DNA of 64,000 bases from Balaenoptera acutorostrata (taxonomy: Eukaryota; Chordata; Mammalia; Artiodactyla; Balaenopteridae). The notes below the pieces were generated by a model that did no database searches, had not been told where the DNA came from, and was given only the letters and a program-made list of their open reading frames with translations. The stretch is taken from assembly GCF_949987535.1 (NCBI RefSeq), contig NC_080064.1, positions 133,018,708 to 133,082,707 on the forward strand, in the 5' to 3' direction. This document shows, in pieces, positions 58,801 through 62,789 of the stretch. The first letter of the stretch is position 1. Every line of letters begins with the position of its first letter. A program made the translations under genes and the position numbers.

Positions 58801-60187
58801 GGCCTGTTTTATACGGGCCTGAAGCCATTTTTAAAGGGTTGTAAAATAAAAAAGAATATGCAAGAGAGAATGTGACCTGAAAAGCCTAAAATATTTACTA
58901 CCTGGCTTCTACAGAAAAAACTTGCTGACCCCTGGCTGCTTGCCTGACATGCAGTGATAATAAAGAATGACTCAGTGTGTGCGCTATTCCTGTAATCCTC
59001 ACATCACCCTGAAGACGATACTCTCCCCAGTTTTTAAGTGAGAAAACTGAAACTCAGAGTTTGTATCTTCTTTAAATGACTCATTAAATAGGTGCCAAAA
59101 ATCAGACTGTACTTAGGCTTTTTTGGTTACAAAGTGTGTGCTTTTTCCATTTTGCCTCTTAAAGTAAGTTGTACTCATTTTGATTAGAGGTAATTGTCTC
59201 TAGGTGAAAGAACTTGGCCATTAGAACTTACTACCTTGTAACTTGGCCCAAAAGGTAGTATGTGGCGAAGTTAGGATTGAAATAGCCTAGGATTCAATCC
59301 TAACTTCACCACATACTACCTTGTAACTTGGGCAGGGAATCTTGTTTTTCTCATTTCTCAAGGTTCATCTGTGAACCTTGGTTTTCTCATTTGGTAACCA
59401 GGGACAGAATATTGATACTCACCTTTCAGGGTTAGCAAGTAAGATACACATGAAAGCAACTAGAATGATGCCTGGCACATAATAGGCATTCAGATTTTAG
59501 TTATCGCCCCCTAATCTATATTCAGAGGTGGCAGATAAGTAAAGAGTTTGATTGAGTAGTATTTACAAAATGAAAAGGTAATTATGGTATCTGTACAGAA
59601 CATAACAGTATGTTTTGCTATTTATAATACTCTTTTACTTTCTGCCAGGAGATGGCACTTTACTCCAGTAGCTCAGCTCTCTGAATTTGGTTAGGTAACT
59701 ATTGGAGGTCTAATTCCTACCCTTTCTTTTCCTTGTGTTATAGAAGAAACGCTGCAAGTACAAAACTGAAAAAATTGAGACCATAAAGCCAGCACATCCA
59801 TTGCACCCTATAGCCAATGGCGACATAAAAGGAAGAAAGCCTTTTACGAACCAGAGAGATTTTTCTAATATGGGAGAAGTTTATCACTCTTCTTATAAGG
59901 GTCCTCCGTCTGAAGGAAGCTCAGAAACTTCATCACAGTCAGAAGAGTCTTATTTTTGTGGCATTTCAGCTTGCACAAGTCTGTGCAATGGACAGTCCCA
60001 AAAGACAAAAACTGAGAAGAGGGCTTTGAAACGAAGGCGGTCTAAAGTCCAAGACCAAGGAAAATTGATAAAAACTCTCATACAGACTAAGTCAGGATCA
60101 TTGCCAAGCCTGCATGACATAATCAAAGGAAACAAAGAGATCACCGTGGGAACACTTGGTGTTACAGCAGTCTCGGGACATATTTAA
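5259..60187 (+). CDS. SUCO: SUCO, SUN domain-containing ossification factor (coding exons 2-24, 5' partial)
   Basis: SUCO is a membrane glycoprotein of the rough ER. It is needed for osteoblast function and type I collagen output: mouse 'osteopotentia' mutants have fragile bone. It is distantly related to yeast Slp1. Twenty-three exons joined by GT-AG introns give 1228 residues, counted from the first whole codon of exon 2. Layout: acidic Ser/Thr-rich lumenal region 1-280; SUN domain about 281-437, with YASVECGAK near its start and PLSLIRVFG near its end; long acidic linker 455-890; coiled-coil region about 890-985; one transmembrane helix 987-1004; cytosolic tail with a basic [10 protein letters not shown] stretch. 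By recall the human protein has 1254 residues, so with a 21-residue first exon this copy is complete and a few residues shorter. All reading frames join without a stop. Exon numbers assume one coding exon upstream. Gene identity is very secure; exon edges come from frame continuity and splice consensus. Confidence 0.97.
5844..5896. repeat. 26-bp perfect tandem duplication
   Basis: The unit beginning tatcattttaaatgatgaa and ending aggtgag occurs at 5844-5869 and 5871-5896, separated by one base. Each unit contains a near-palindrome and ends with a donor-like AG|GTGAG. Confidence 0.95.
5960..6420 (-). repeat. Ancient L1-like fragment
   Basis: Antisense L1-style text ('tatgggtgtatcacaattta', 'ttattgacagacttttgcat'). 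Reverse-complement partner of the copy at 3050-3420. Confidence 0.55.
7111..7221 (+). CDS. SUCO: SUCO exon 3
   Basis: 37 whole codons (residues 37-73, [10 protein letters not shown] to [10 protein letters not shown]), phase 0 at both ends. Acceptor atatag, donor gtaagc. Lumenal, acidic and probably disordered. Confidence 0.94.
7222..9408 (+). other. SUCO intron 3
   Basis: No exon-like ORF. Contains an old DNA-element-like repeat near 8135-8385 and a fragment near 8605-8700 ('ctactgtgtgctagatactg') that resembles an old interspersed repeat. The remainder is AT-rich and unassigned. Confidence 0.8.
8135..8385. repeat. Old interspersed element (possible hAT-derived)
   Basis: 'ctgtgctgttcaatatagta' followed by 'gccactagctacctgtggct' and 'attgagcattggaaatgtgg' match an old repeat I recall as a non-autonomous DNA element. 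The right terminus is missing. Name not certain. Confidence 0.45.
9409..9563 (+). CDS. SUCO: SUCO exon 4
   Basis: Residues 74-124 plus two bases of an Asp codon ([10 protein letters not shown] to SEITPISKL). Acceptor aaacag, donor gtaagt. Ser/Thr-rich lumenal segment with NTS sequons near its start and end that could carry N-glycans. Confidence 0.95.
9695..10490 (-). repeat. L1 fragment, antisense (ORF2 C-terminal end and 3' UTR)
   Basis: Antisense L1 landmarks in order: 'ccatccatgttgctgcaaat', 'tctgttgatggacacttaag', 'gaattgctgggtcata', 'cagtggctgcaccaatatac'. A (TG/TA)n stretch lies at about 10050-10100. The open frame at 10052-10471 on + is only the L1 antisense. Confidence 0.9.
11226..12514 (+). 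mobile_element. Full-length mariner (Tc1/mariner) element
   Basis: 1289 bp with terminal inverted repeats (left ttgggttggcgaaaaggttc, right end the complement of ttgggttggccaaaaag), flanked by TA at 11224-11225 and 12515-12516 as expected for mariner. An open frame at 11371-12045 holds the helix-turn-helix DNA-binding half and the first catalytic block ([10 protein letters not shown]). Downstream blocks survive in shifted frames: QDSARLH near 12145 and [15 protein letters not shown] near 12220. The third acidic residue is kept, but the Asp in the YSPD motif is Gly. Frameshifts make it inactive. The termini match, from memory, the mariner of ruminants and cetaceans. No sign of host co-option. 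Confidence 0.95.
11371..12045 (+). pseudogene. Mariner transposase, broken (N-terminal two thirds open)
   Basis: The probable native start is MEEKKQHFW at about 11407, since upstream codons are not transposase-like. DNA-binding features include [26 protein letters not shown] and a TTREIANIL helix. The frame is lost after the PKKVM block, and the C-terminal catalytic part (about 12046-12440) is readable only across frames. About 340-350 residues are usual for intact relatives. Confidence 0.9.
12738..12875 (+). CDS. SUCO: SUCO exon 5
   Basis: The first base completes Asp 125. The exon encodes [20 protein letters not shown] to SFVSPPE and ends two bases into a Ser codon. Acceptor attttag, donor gtgggt. 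It begins only 223 bp after the right end of the mariner element in intron 4. Confidence 0.95.
13110..13260 (+). CDS. SUCO: SUCO exon 6
   Basis: The first base completes Ser 171, then 50 codons follow ([20 protein letters not shown] to NASDNLKSE). Acceptor aaatag, donor gtaggt. NVS and NAS sequons are present in this lumenal segment. Confidence 0.95.
15150..15900 (-). repeat. Ancient L1 fragment, antisense
   Basis: Diverged antisense L1 signposts: 'attaatggacatttagattg', 'aatagtgctgcagtaagtat', 'ggagtggaattattgggtca'. The open frame at 15163-15390 is part of it. Confidence 0.65.
16113..16318 (-). repeat. 5'-truncated L1 tail insertion with target duplication
   Basis: About 175 bp of an L1 3' end in reverse ('ttattggagtataattgact', 'gctgtacagcaaagtgaatc') preceded by poly(T). 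A perfect 15-bp duplication, taaatggtacttctt, lies at 16113-16127 and 16304-16318. Shows a fairly recent, very short insertion. Confidence 0.93.
16767..16890 (+). CDS. SUCO: SUCO exon 7
   Basis: Residues 222-262 ([10 protein letters not shown] to [12 protein letters not shown]) plus one base of a Ser codon. The motif [14 protein letters not shown] is a well-conserved stretch upstream of the SUN domain in this family. Acceptor ctgtcag, donor gtaagg. Confidence 0.95.
17598..17722 (+). CDS. SUCO: SUCO exon 8 (start of SUN domain)
   Basis: Two bases complete Ser 263, then 41 codons end in ILAANPEAK. It carries the entry to the SUN domain, [19 protein letters not shown]. Acceptor ctgcag, donor gtactg. 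Confidence 0.96.
17930..18500 (-). repeat. Ancient L1 fragment, antisense
   Basis: 'gagcagttagaggttcacag', 'ccaccagaatggtacatttg' and 'aataatattccattgtctgg' are antisense L1M-type landmarks. Spans most of intron 8 (17723-18797). Confidence 0.7.
18798..18865 (+). CDS. SUCO: SUCO exon 9 (SUN domain)
   Basis: 22 codons ([20 protein letters not shown] to KI) plus two bases of a Trp codon. Acceptor aaatag, donor gtaagt-like. The 7.7-kb intron 9 follows. Confidence 0.95.
18940..19790 (+). repeat. Old interspersed repeat, same family as 48830-49680
   Basis: Consecutive landmarks 'ggtcctggggtacagaattg', 'gctgaatcttgaaggatgaa' and 'gtgtgtagcagatagaattg' follow an old purine-rich mammalian repeat I cannot name with certainty. 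A second copy lies in intron 20. Confidence 0.45.
20930..22380 (-). repeat. L1 fragment, antisense, split by a SINE
   Basis: Minus-strand translation at 20975-21196 gives [12 protein letters not shown], an ORF2 C-terminal hallmark. Antisense text resumes after the SINE at 21752 and runs to about 22380 ('ccagcaccacttattgaaga'). A 23-bp tandem duplication around 'caacagtgtactagggttcc' lies at about 21134-21173. Confidence 0.92.
21442..21751 (+). repeat. tRNA-derived CHR-type SINE inserted in L1
   Basis: Starts gggcttccctggtggcacag at 21451 and ends with a (taaa)n tail at 21742. Target duplication taatgtgtt at 21442-21450 and 21743-21751. It splits the older antisense L1. Confidence 0.95.
22444..22826 (+). 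repeat. tRNA-derived CHR-type SINE with internal duplication
   Basis: Head gggcttccctggtggcgcag at 22457, (aaat)n tail to about 22813. Flanked by aataaatattta on both sides. An internal 24-bp period, gcaccgcgatgaagag repeated at 22642 and 22666, lengthens it relative to the other copies. Confidence 0.95.
23080..24000 (-). repeat. Antisense L1 fragments split by a SINE
   Basis: The right part, 23623-24000, has 'agtctgaagtcagggaatgt' and 'ttgttttgactattcggggt', typical antisense L1. The left part, 23080-23308, is more diverged. The SINE at 23309-23622 interrupts. Confidence 0.75.
23309..23622 (-). repeat. tRNA-derived CHR-type SINE
   Basis: Reverse orientation, body 23319-23612. Perfect 10-bp duplication tctatttctt at 23309-23318 and 23613-23622. 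Opposite orientation to the SINE 500 bp upstream. Confidence 0.95.
24460..25150 (+). repeat. MIR split by an inserted element
   Basis: The left half, 24460-24548 ('ggctttggagccagatagat'), and the right half, 25016-25150 ('ttctataaaatggagatagt', 'agtaagcattgagc'), are consecutive parts of a sense-orientation MIR. The intervening 24555-25009 is therefore an insertion. Confidence 0.7.
24549..25015. mobile_element. About 455-bp unnamed element inside a MIR
   Basis: Bounded by attagt at 24549-24554 and 25010-25015. Contains 'ctcaagctggtaggtggtgc', 'tttaaaggcttgacctggaa' and 'actgggaaaaacagtcttt', which I recall as a recurrent mammalian repeat without being able to name it. The minus-strand ORF at 24826-25107 lies within it and is not a gene. 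Confidence 0.55.
25440..26230 (-). repeat. Antisense L1 fragments (mosaic)
   Basis: 25560-25670 ('actggtaaccaccagtttgt', 'tctatatctgtgagtctgct') is a younger L1 type. From about 25671 ('agctttattgaggaataatt') an older type continues to about 26230. G/C-rich homopolymers lie at 26045-26061. Confidence 0.7.
26540..26647 (+). CDS. SUCO: SUCO exon 10 (SUN domain)
   Basis: The first base completes Trp 327, then [20 protein letters not shown] to DFLVSISD, ending two bases into an Arg codon. This is the core beta-sandwich region typical of SUN-like domains. Acceptor ttaaag, donor gtaaat. Confidence 0.96.
26648..28211 (+). other. SUCO intron 10
   Basis: A MIR-like segment at 26830-27005 and a weak old L1-like patch near 27060-27310. 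No exon seen; the ORF at 27741-27968 is a chance frame. Confidence 0.8.
26830..27005 (-). repeat. MIR-like SINE, antisense
   Basis: 'gagatgaggaaacagacaag' then 'agattaagtagcttgcctag' and 'attcaaatgtagatctgtat' is the complement order of a MIR. Confidence 0.7.
28212..28317 (+). CDS. SUCO: SUCO exon 11 (SUN domain)
   Basis: The first base completes Arg 363, then 35 codons ([20 protein letters not shown] to MYAKYVK), phase 0 at the end. Acceptor ttctag, donor gtatgt. The final KYVK strand is where the microexon inserts. Confidence 0.96.
28800..29390 (+). repeat. 5'-truncated L1 insertion with perfect 13-bp target duplication
   Basis: The L1 3' end in sense orientation ('ggaatattactcagccataa', 'ctgtatagcatagggaactc', 'gctgtacagcagaaattaac') ends in (aaat)n. 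Target duplication aaattcctgctgc at 28800-28812 and 29378-29390. Low divergence suggests a lineage-specific event. Confidence 0.96.
29391..30857 (+). other. SUCO intron 11, 3' part
   Basis: AT-rich with no repeat I recognise. The last 30 bases before the microexon are a strong pyrimidine tract. Confidence 0.75.
30858..30878 (+). CDS. SUCO: SUCO exon 12, 21-nt in-frame microexon
   Basis: Seven codons, MFIKYIK, between acceptor gcttcag and donor gttagc. Its length is a multiple of three and the flanking exons are phase 0, so inclusion and skipping both keep the frame. A long pyrimidine tract precedes it, with a TGC triplet just before the AG. The same residues between KYVK and VEL occur in the human protein as I recall it, which supports a real exon. 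Its final KYIK repeats the KYVK ending exon 11, so either isoform presents the same strand to VELVSHFG. Confidence 0.88.
31081..31136 (+). CDS. SUCO: SUCO exon 13 (SUN domain)
   Basis: 18 codons ([18 protein letters not shown]) plus two bases of Arg 424. Acceptor ttctttag, donor gtaata. Intron 12 before it is only 202 bp. Confidence 0.96.
31137..31614 (+). other. SUCO intron 13
   Basis: 478 bp, AT-rich, nothing recognised. Confidence 0.85.
31615..31706 (+). CDS. SUCO: SUCO exon 14 (end of SUN domain)
   Basis: One base completes Arg 424, then [20 protein letters not shown] to ELFDEDY and one base of an Asp codon. It closes the SUN domain and begins the acidic linker. Acceptor taatag, donor gtaagt. 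Confidence 0.96.
31707..32527 (+). other. SUCO intron 14
   Basis: 821 bp, AT-rich, nothing recognised. Confidence 0.85.
32528..32593 (+). CDS. SUCO: SUCO exon 15
   Basis: Two bases complete Asp 455, then 21 codons ([20 protein letters not shown] to T) and one base of Asn. Acceptor gaacag, donor gtgagt. The 5-kb intron 15 follows. Confidence 0.95.
32594..37617 (+). other. SUCO intron 15, repeat-poor
   Basis: 5.0 kb with no SINE, young L1 or DNA transposon that I recognise, in contrast to the flanking introns. Short frames at 32821-33003, 34266-34448, 35159-35443 and 36314-36613 show no protein similarity I know and no convincing splice context. Confidence 0.75.
37618..37686 (+). CDS. SUCO: SUCO exon 16
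   Basis: Two bases complete Asn 477, then 22 codons [20 protein letters not shown] to TE and one base of Gly. This is a short amphipathic stretch conserved in the family. Acceptor ttttag, donor gtacct. Confidence 0.95.
37687..38647 (+). other. SUCO intron 16
   Basis: Contains one old L1 3' end (38118-38291); the remainder is AT-rich and unassigned. Confidence 0.85.
38118..38291 (+). repeat. Old L1 3' UTR fragment
   Basis: 'gtaactagacttattgtggt', 'atcactgtgttgtacacatg' and 'tatacttcaataaaaaaaa' form a typical L1 3' end followed by an A-rich tail. Confidence 0.8.
38648..38738 (+). CDS. SUCO: SUCO exon 17
   Basis: Two bases complete Gly 500, then 29 codons ([20 protein letters not shown] to VPSH) and two bases of Glu. 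Low-complexity Pro/Ser/Thr segment with NKS and NAT sequons. Acceptor aaatag, donor gtaagt. Confidence 0.95.
40951..40975. repeat. (TG)n microsatellite
   Basis: About 12 TG units without interruption. Confidence 0.93.
41024..41106. repeat. AT-rich palindromic cluster
   Basis: The motif taaatttata is iterated in both senses, giving overlapping inverted repeats. Flanked by near-duplicates of cctcaaat...atccatag at about 40994-41011 and 41108-41127. Confidence 0.8.
41151..41371 (+). mobile_element. Tigger/pogo-type MITE
   Basis: Left end cagttgacccttgaataaca, right end ttgaagggtcaacag, forming inverted termini 221 bp apart. Internal text resembles the copy at 53280-53511 in the opposite orientation. 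I am confident of the class, not of the family name. Confidence 0.75.
41822..42979 (+). CDS. SUCO: SUCO exon 18 (large linker exon)
   Basis: At 1158 bp this is the longest exon. One base completes Glu 530, then 385 codons and two bases of Arg 916. Order: acidic VQEEEEEA run; Cys-rich [14 protein letters not shown] with the nearby [12 protein letters not shown]; a long variable acidic region; a conserved block around [20 protein letters not shown]; and the start of the coiled coil at [20 protein letters not shown]. Acceptor ttctag, donor gtaagc. The middle shows the most differences from the human protein as I recall it, including a short deletion after KED (about 42588). No stop or frameshift. 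Confidence 0.97.
43770..45350 (-). repeat. L1 3' half, antisense, broken by a SINE
   Basis: Minus-strand translation at 44188-44382 includes [17 protein letters not shown], an ORF2 C-terminal hallmark. Antisense landmarks run from the 3' UTR (43780) past 45290 ('cccagcaccatttattgaag'). The SINE at 44764-44986 replaces part of it. Confidence 0.92.
44764..44986 (-). repeat. CHR-type SINE lacking its 5' end
   Basis: T-rich tail, then 'tttttggctgcattgggtct' to 'gtgttctagagcgcaggcct'. The head (cctggtgg...) is missing, and the L1 on that side resumes further along than expected, so SINE head and L1 flank were lost together. Confidence 0.85.
45588..45675 (+). CDS. SUCO: SUCO exon 19 (coiled coil)
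   Basis: One base completes Arg 916, then 29 codons [20 protein letters not shown] to AEEQ. The heptad-like pattern continues from exon 18. Acceptor ccatag. Donor gtcggt is weak at its third base. Confidence 0.95.
46243..46264. repeat. (GGTGA)n short tandem repeat
   Basis: Four pentamers ggtga followed by gg. Confidence 0.9.
46375..47170 (-). repeat. L1 ORF2 fragment, antisense
   Basis: Minus frame 46832-47023 contains [20 protein letters not shown], an ORF2 motif. '(aaac)n' at 47008-47023 is internal. Confidence 0.88.
48398..48502 (+). CDS. SUCO: SUCO exon 20 (coiled coil)
   Basis: 35 whole codons ([20 protein letters not shown] to VAELKHE), phase 0 at both ends. Regularly spaced Leu and Gln continue the coiled coil. 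Acceptor attatag, donor gtaatt. Confidence 0.95.
48830..49680 (+). repeat. Old interspersed repeat, second copy of the 18940-19790 family
   Basis: Landmarks 'gtgtggctggagcagagtga', 'gacctggtcatgtaggcctt', 'caattgcagtagcctgggtg' and 'tggatgtgggacgtgaggaa' follow each other as in an old purine-rich mammalian repeat. Family name uncertain. Confidence 0.55.
49690..49880 (+). repeat. Old L1 3'-end-like fragment
   Basis: 'gtggcaaaatgttaatgatt' and 'ttccataggtttgaaaattt' resemble L1M 3' UTR text. An 18-bp local duplication (gttaatgattgg) lies inside. Confidence 0.45.
50068..50222 (+). CDS. SUCO: SUCO exon 21 (transmembrane segment)
   Basis: 51 codons plus two bases of Arg. The hydrophobic helix [18 protein letters not shown] (residues 987-1004) anchors the protein. 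The following QRCRN is basic, as expected for the cytosolic side. The exon ends KSNQYPSPK. Acceptor ctcag, donor gtaagg. A SINE begins 35 bp after the donor. Confidence 0.96.
50248..50395 (-). repeat. Short tRNA-derived SINE beside the exon 21 donor
   Basis: About 128 bp monomer, 'ttttggccacactgtgcagc' to 'ccaaggaagtcc', antisense. Target duplication ttcctcttat at 50248-50257 and 50386-50395. Lies 35 bp after the splice donor. Confidence 0.92.
50820..50911 (+). CDS. SUCO: SUCO exon 22
   Basis: One base completes Arg 1032, then [20 protein letters not shown] to LTGKE and one base of Val. Cytosolic. RRTS and SKS are plausible basophilic kinase sites (inference). Acceptor gttag, donor gtagat. 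Confidence 0.95.
51770..52330 (-). repeat. Ancient L1 fragment, antisense
   Basis: 'accaacacccagattaagaa', 'tcctgtatagtattccatta' and 'gtatatacctagaaatggga' are diverged antisense L1M landmarks. Confidence 0.7.
52740..54720 (-). repeat. L1 fragment, antisense, with MITE insertion
   Basis: Long run of antisense ORF2 and 3' UTR text: 'gaaatttaatttgctcttaa', 'tctgttgatgggcatttggg', 'gcaccattttacagttccac', 'cagcactatttgttgaagag'. Interrupted by a DNA transposon at 53280-53511. Confidence 0.9.
53280..53511 (-). mobile_element. Tigger/pogo-type MITE inserted in L1
   Basis: Inverted termini agttgacccttgaac / ttcaagggtcaact, about 232 bp apart, interrupting L1 text between 'ttctggatata' and 'tgtactcaaatgggattgct'. 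Same family as 41151-41371, opposite orientation. Confidence 0.85.
54725..55500 (-). repeat. Ancient L1 fragment, antisense
   Basis: 'gcacaaaactgaaatgcaca', 'gtaactaacacccagatcaa' and 'aattgctgggttgtagggta' are older L1M-type antisense landmarks, immediately after a younger L1. Confidence 0.7.
55682..56015 (-). repeat. tRNA-derived CHR-type SINE
   Basis: 'cttctggctgcattgggtct' to 'ccaccagggaagtccc', antisense and full length. No convincing target duplication, so it is older or its edges are damaged. Confidence 0.92.
56060..57175 (-). repeat. Old L1-related fragment, antisense
   Basis: 'ttcctttctgaagaactact' and 'atgttacaccttttgtagtt' match a recurrent old L1-related antisense repeat from memory. 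Interrupted by a young L1 tail at 56788-56954. Confidence 0.5.
56788..56954 (-). repeat. Short L1 tail insertion with target duplication
   Basis: Poly(T), 'ctttattgaagtataattgc' and 'acaaagtgaatcagttatac' form an L1 3' end about 140 bp long. Duplication tagcatttctttt at 56788-56800 and 56942-56954. Confidence 0.92.
57188..57325 (+). mobile_element. DNA-transposon-like fragment with internal tandem
   Basis: Starts 'acaggtggtccccaacttat' and continues 'gaaagcaatatgcattcagt', which I recall from an old DNA transposon or MITE. A 26-bp unit around acttaatttttcaacttca is duplicated at about 57219 and 57244. Right terminus not found. Confidence 0.5.
58024..58067. repeat. 22-bp tandem duplication
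   Basis: catagttttgatcaca(a/g)taaat twice in direct tandem with one mismatch, 500 bp before exon 23. Confidence 0.93.
58291..58332. repeat. Short inverted duplication (hairpin)
   Basis: cttactgtgttggct at 58291-58305 and its complement agccaacacacagtaag at 58316-58332, with a 2-base insertion in the right arm. Confidence 0.88.
58558..58613 (+). CDS. SUCO: SUCO exon 23
   Basis: Two bases complete Val 1063, then [18 protein letters not shown] (18 codons), phase 0 at the end. Acceptor cttacag, donor gtaatg. It follows the 7.6-kb, repeat-filled intron 22. Confidence 0.95.
58758..58934. mobile_element. hAT-type MITE
   Basis: Termini caggggtcagcaaact and cttgctgacccctg are inverted repeats 177 bp apart. 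The body 'cctaaaatatttactacctg' is a familiar old hAT (Charlie-like) element. Exact family uncertain. Confidence 0.82.
58975..59130 (-). repeat. MIR-like fragment, antisense
   Basis: 'gtgagaaaactgaaactcag' after 'ctgtaatcctcacatcaccc' follows the complement of a MIR 3' region. Confidence 0.6.
59246..59333. repeat. Long hairpin inside a MIR
   Basis: Arms 59252-59280 and 59294-59322 pair over 29 bp with one mismatch. A further 6-bp outer stem (59246-59251 with 59328-59333) follows a 5-base bulge. The segment tactaccttgtaacttgg also occurs as a direct repeat at 59229-59246 and 59314-59331. Confidence 0.93.
59290..59505 (+). repeat. MIR, sense orientation
   Basis: 'caatcctaacttcaccacat', 'ttgtaacttgggcagggaat', 'gatgcctggcacataatagg' follow MIR order. 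Carries a second small inverted duplication at 59359-59380. Confidence 0.75.
59744..60187 (+). CDS. SUCO: SUCO exon 24 (terminal coding exon)
   Basis: 147 codons plus TAA. Begins [12 protein letters not shown] and ends [11 protein letters not shown]. Features a Ser-rich [19 protein letters not shown] stretch and a strongly basic [12 protein letters not shown] cluster that could serve membrane association, binding or nuclear targeting (inference). Acceptor gttatag. The 3' UTR follows without a break. Confidence 0.97.
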   Translation, partial: KKRCKYKTEKIETIKPAHPLHPIANGDIKGRKPFTNQRDFSNMGEVYHSSYKGPPSEGSSETSSQSEESYFCGISACTSLCNGQSQKTKTEKRALKRRRSKVQDQGKLIKTLIQTKSGSLPSLHDIIKGNKEITVGTLGVTAVSGHI

Positions 60188-61760
60188 AATTAATCAACTT
60201 TTCATACTGGAGACTTTTGTTGTTCTTTGAAGAACGGTCTGTGGTATTTGAAGGGTTTGGGGAAGGGAGAAGATATTAATGGGAAAAGTATTCAGAAATT
60301 ATTATTTCTGCCTTTTTAAAAAGTAGGTGGGATTGTGTCAATCTTGGTTAATGAGCTGCAGTTTTACGAGGCTGATCACTTCCTACAAGGACAATGTAGA
60401 CATTTTATAAAGATTTTTTTCACAGATTAATTACTGGGACAAAAGTAATTCGGAAGCCCAGTTCCTTGGGTGGGATAGGAATGAAAGCCTAAACCTCTTC
60501 CTTTAGCTTTGTTCCTATTTCTTGCACCTTCCCATATTTATGTGCCTTTTGTCTATTTATAATGCCACTGGAAGAGGAGGGAGAACTTTTCCTGTCATTT
60601 GATTTCTTTTATAACTTTGTTAGTTTTTTGAAGCTGCAAACACTACAAGGCTTTAATGTGATCTGCGCCTGGAGTTCAGTAAAGATCAGTAAAGACAGTG
60701 TAAAGATCCTAAAGACTTGGCCAACTAGACCTCTGTTTAGCAAACTCACTTGAAACAGACACTTGATGGAATTTTTACGTCTGTTCTTTTAGGTAAGTGG
60801 TGATGCTTTTGATGTTATTTTCATTTAACTTACTCACACTAGTTTTCTTTGGTTACCAATTCAATGAGAAGGGGAAGAAAAAAAAACCCGACAGGATCTT
60901 TTCTTGCAAATGATTAGTATTTGCAAATAATTGTTTTATAAACTCACCCTTTAAACTCATTTAGCCACTTTTAAGGGTTTTCCTTAGCTACATTACATTT
61001 TAAACATTCACAATAAGCACTAGTCCTCCCAACTTTCAGATCACTGTTTTCTCTTACAAATGGAAAATTCAAAGGTTTGTCAAATGAGTCCAGGTCTCAT
61101 AATCACTGCCTATGTATGTATGCACAGAACCAGCTCGTGAGTTTGTCAAGCCTTGTCTAATTGGTCAAGTCTAAAGGGATTATTATTCCTTGATGTTTGC
61201 TTTGTATTGGCTACAAATGTGCAGAGATATACATGTGTGACGTCAATGTGTTTGTCTTTTTTCTTTAAAAATAATTGGCAGTGACTGTATTTGAATCAAA
61301 TGATTTCTAAGTATGTGTTTGTACAGTAATGAGTGAAAGTGGAAAGTTTCTTTTTGAAAGGGAGAGAATTGACCGTTTTGTGTTGTAAGATTTAAGTTAT
61401 TGAGCACTTTTAGTAATAACTGTTTTTAAACTTGTCTAATACCTTTCTGGGGGTATTGGTTGTAATGTGACTTATTTAAAGCCTCTTTTGTTTAAGTTGC
61501 TGCTTTAGGTTAACAGTATGTTTTAGATGATTTAAAATTTTTTCCAGTCTGTACAATTAGCCATTCAGAGCAAGAGGGCCTGATTGTATAGAAACCCATT
61601 GAAAAGAGGTCCAGATGAGAGCAGAGGTGGAGCAGGAAGTTACCCCGTCTGTGTGCAGCATCCACGGCTGTGGAAAGAAGACTTTCAATATGTAACTACG
61701 GAGCTCTAGTGCCATTAGAAACTGTGAATTTCCAAATAAATCTGAACACGTGTCTTTATT
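60188..61760 (+). other. SUCO: SUCO 3' UTR (3' end approximate)
   Basis: About 1.57 kb after the stop codon, with no SINE or LINE that I recognise, which fits a conserved exon. The end is inferred from a canonical AATAAA at 61735-61740 followed by a T/GT-rich tail. Several short ORFs here look like chance. Confidence 0.75.
61735..61740 (+). terminator. Poly(A) signal of SUCO
   Basis: Canonical AATAAA 1.55 kb after the stop codon. Cleavage is expected about 15-25 bases downstream, and a pyrimidine-rich element (tggctcttctgttctttg) follows. It is the best candidate in the region. A weaker ATTAAA near 61843 could be an alternative. Confidence 0.75.
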
Positions 61761-62194
61761 AATTACTGGCTCTTCTGTTCTTTGAAGGAGAACTTTTACA
61801 AACTTGTTACTCTGGACACAGATTTGTTTTTGCCACTTTTAACATTAAATACAGCAGCATCCTGTGAAATAACTGATCACATTTCAGCCAACTACAAACT
61901 GATTGAACTTTGACAGAAACATTTTGTTCCCTATACAGTCAGAATTTCACCATTTCAAACACTGAAATGAGAATTTTGAATATTTAATAGACTATGTTTA
62001 TGTGCTTTTCTCTTATTAGGTGCCATCTTTAAGACTACTAATCGTTAATTTTTTCCATATATAAACATAGCATAACATTTTACAATTTGGGGTTTATTTT
62101 TCCTCTCTGAGATTATACTTACATGAGGGGGAAAAAAAATGAAAATTCTTGCCAATAATAGATTTGTGCCTGGTGAGAAGCAAAGCTATACATA

Positions 62195-62197
<3 letters not shown>

Positions 62198-62241
<44 letters not shown>

Positions 62242-62252
62242 ATATATATATA
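62198..62252. repeat. (TG)n(TA)n microsatellite
   Basis: About 20 TG units followed by TATG and (TA)n. The minus-strand frame at 62094-62369 is only the translation of this tract. Confidence 0.95.
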
Positions 62253-62789
62253 TTTGTAATAGGCTTTCAATGTTCCTTGGTAGTCAACTTTATTTCTTCT
62301 AATATTAAGTAAAGCATTAAAACAGTAAGAAATAAGAAGAAACGAAGGGATCTGTAAGAGCAAGAACACAAAGTAAAGCAGTTCTTTTAATTGGATTTTT
62401 AAAAATAGAGTTATATAATTTGAGGAATGAAATTGTTTTATAAGGTAAGGTTTACACAGAAAGACAGCTCTTCTCTATTCTCTGCCACTACACGTCCCCC
62501 ACTCCCCAGCCTTCCCCCCATCAAGGGTTTCTTGCTCCCCAGCAGCAACCATTTTCAACTCTGTATCTCCAGTTACTGTGCTTATTTTGCCACTTACTGA
62601 TTTGCCAGTTTTTGACGTGTCACCAGTGTGAATATATAAACTTGTCGGCATGAATATGAAGTAGATATAAACTTATATTTGTTAACCTGGTTGAACAAAT
62701 TTAAGATCACAGTATAATAAGCAACATGTCTATTTAGAAATATGTTTTAACTCTCTATTTCATAGAACAAAGTTACTTAAAAACCTCAT

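Larger units (their letters stand above)
58614..59743 (+). other. SUCO intron 23
   Basis: 1.1 kb containing a hAT MITE, an antisense MIR fragment and a sense MIR that carries two inverted duplications. 59510-59743 is unassigned. Confidence 0.85.

Noticed and set aside
60562..60753. Open frame in the 3' UTR
   Set aside because: Short, with no recognised similarity, and it lies in an untranslated exon.
62094..62369. Minus-strand ORF rich in His-Thr repeats
   Set aside because: It is the translation of a (TG)n microsatellite.
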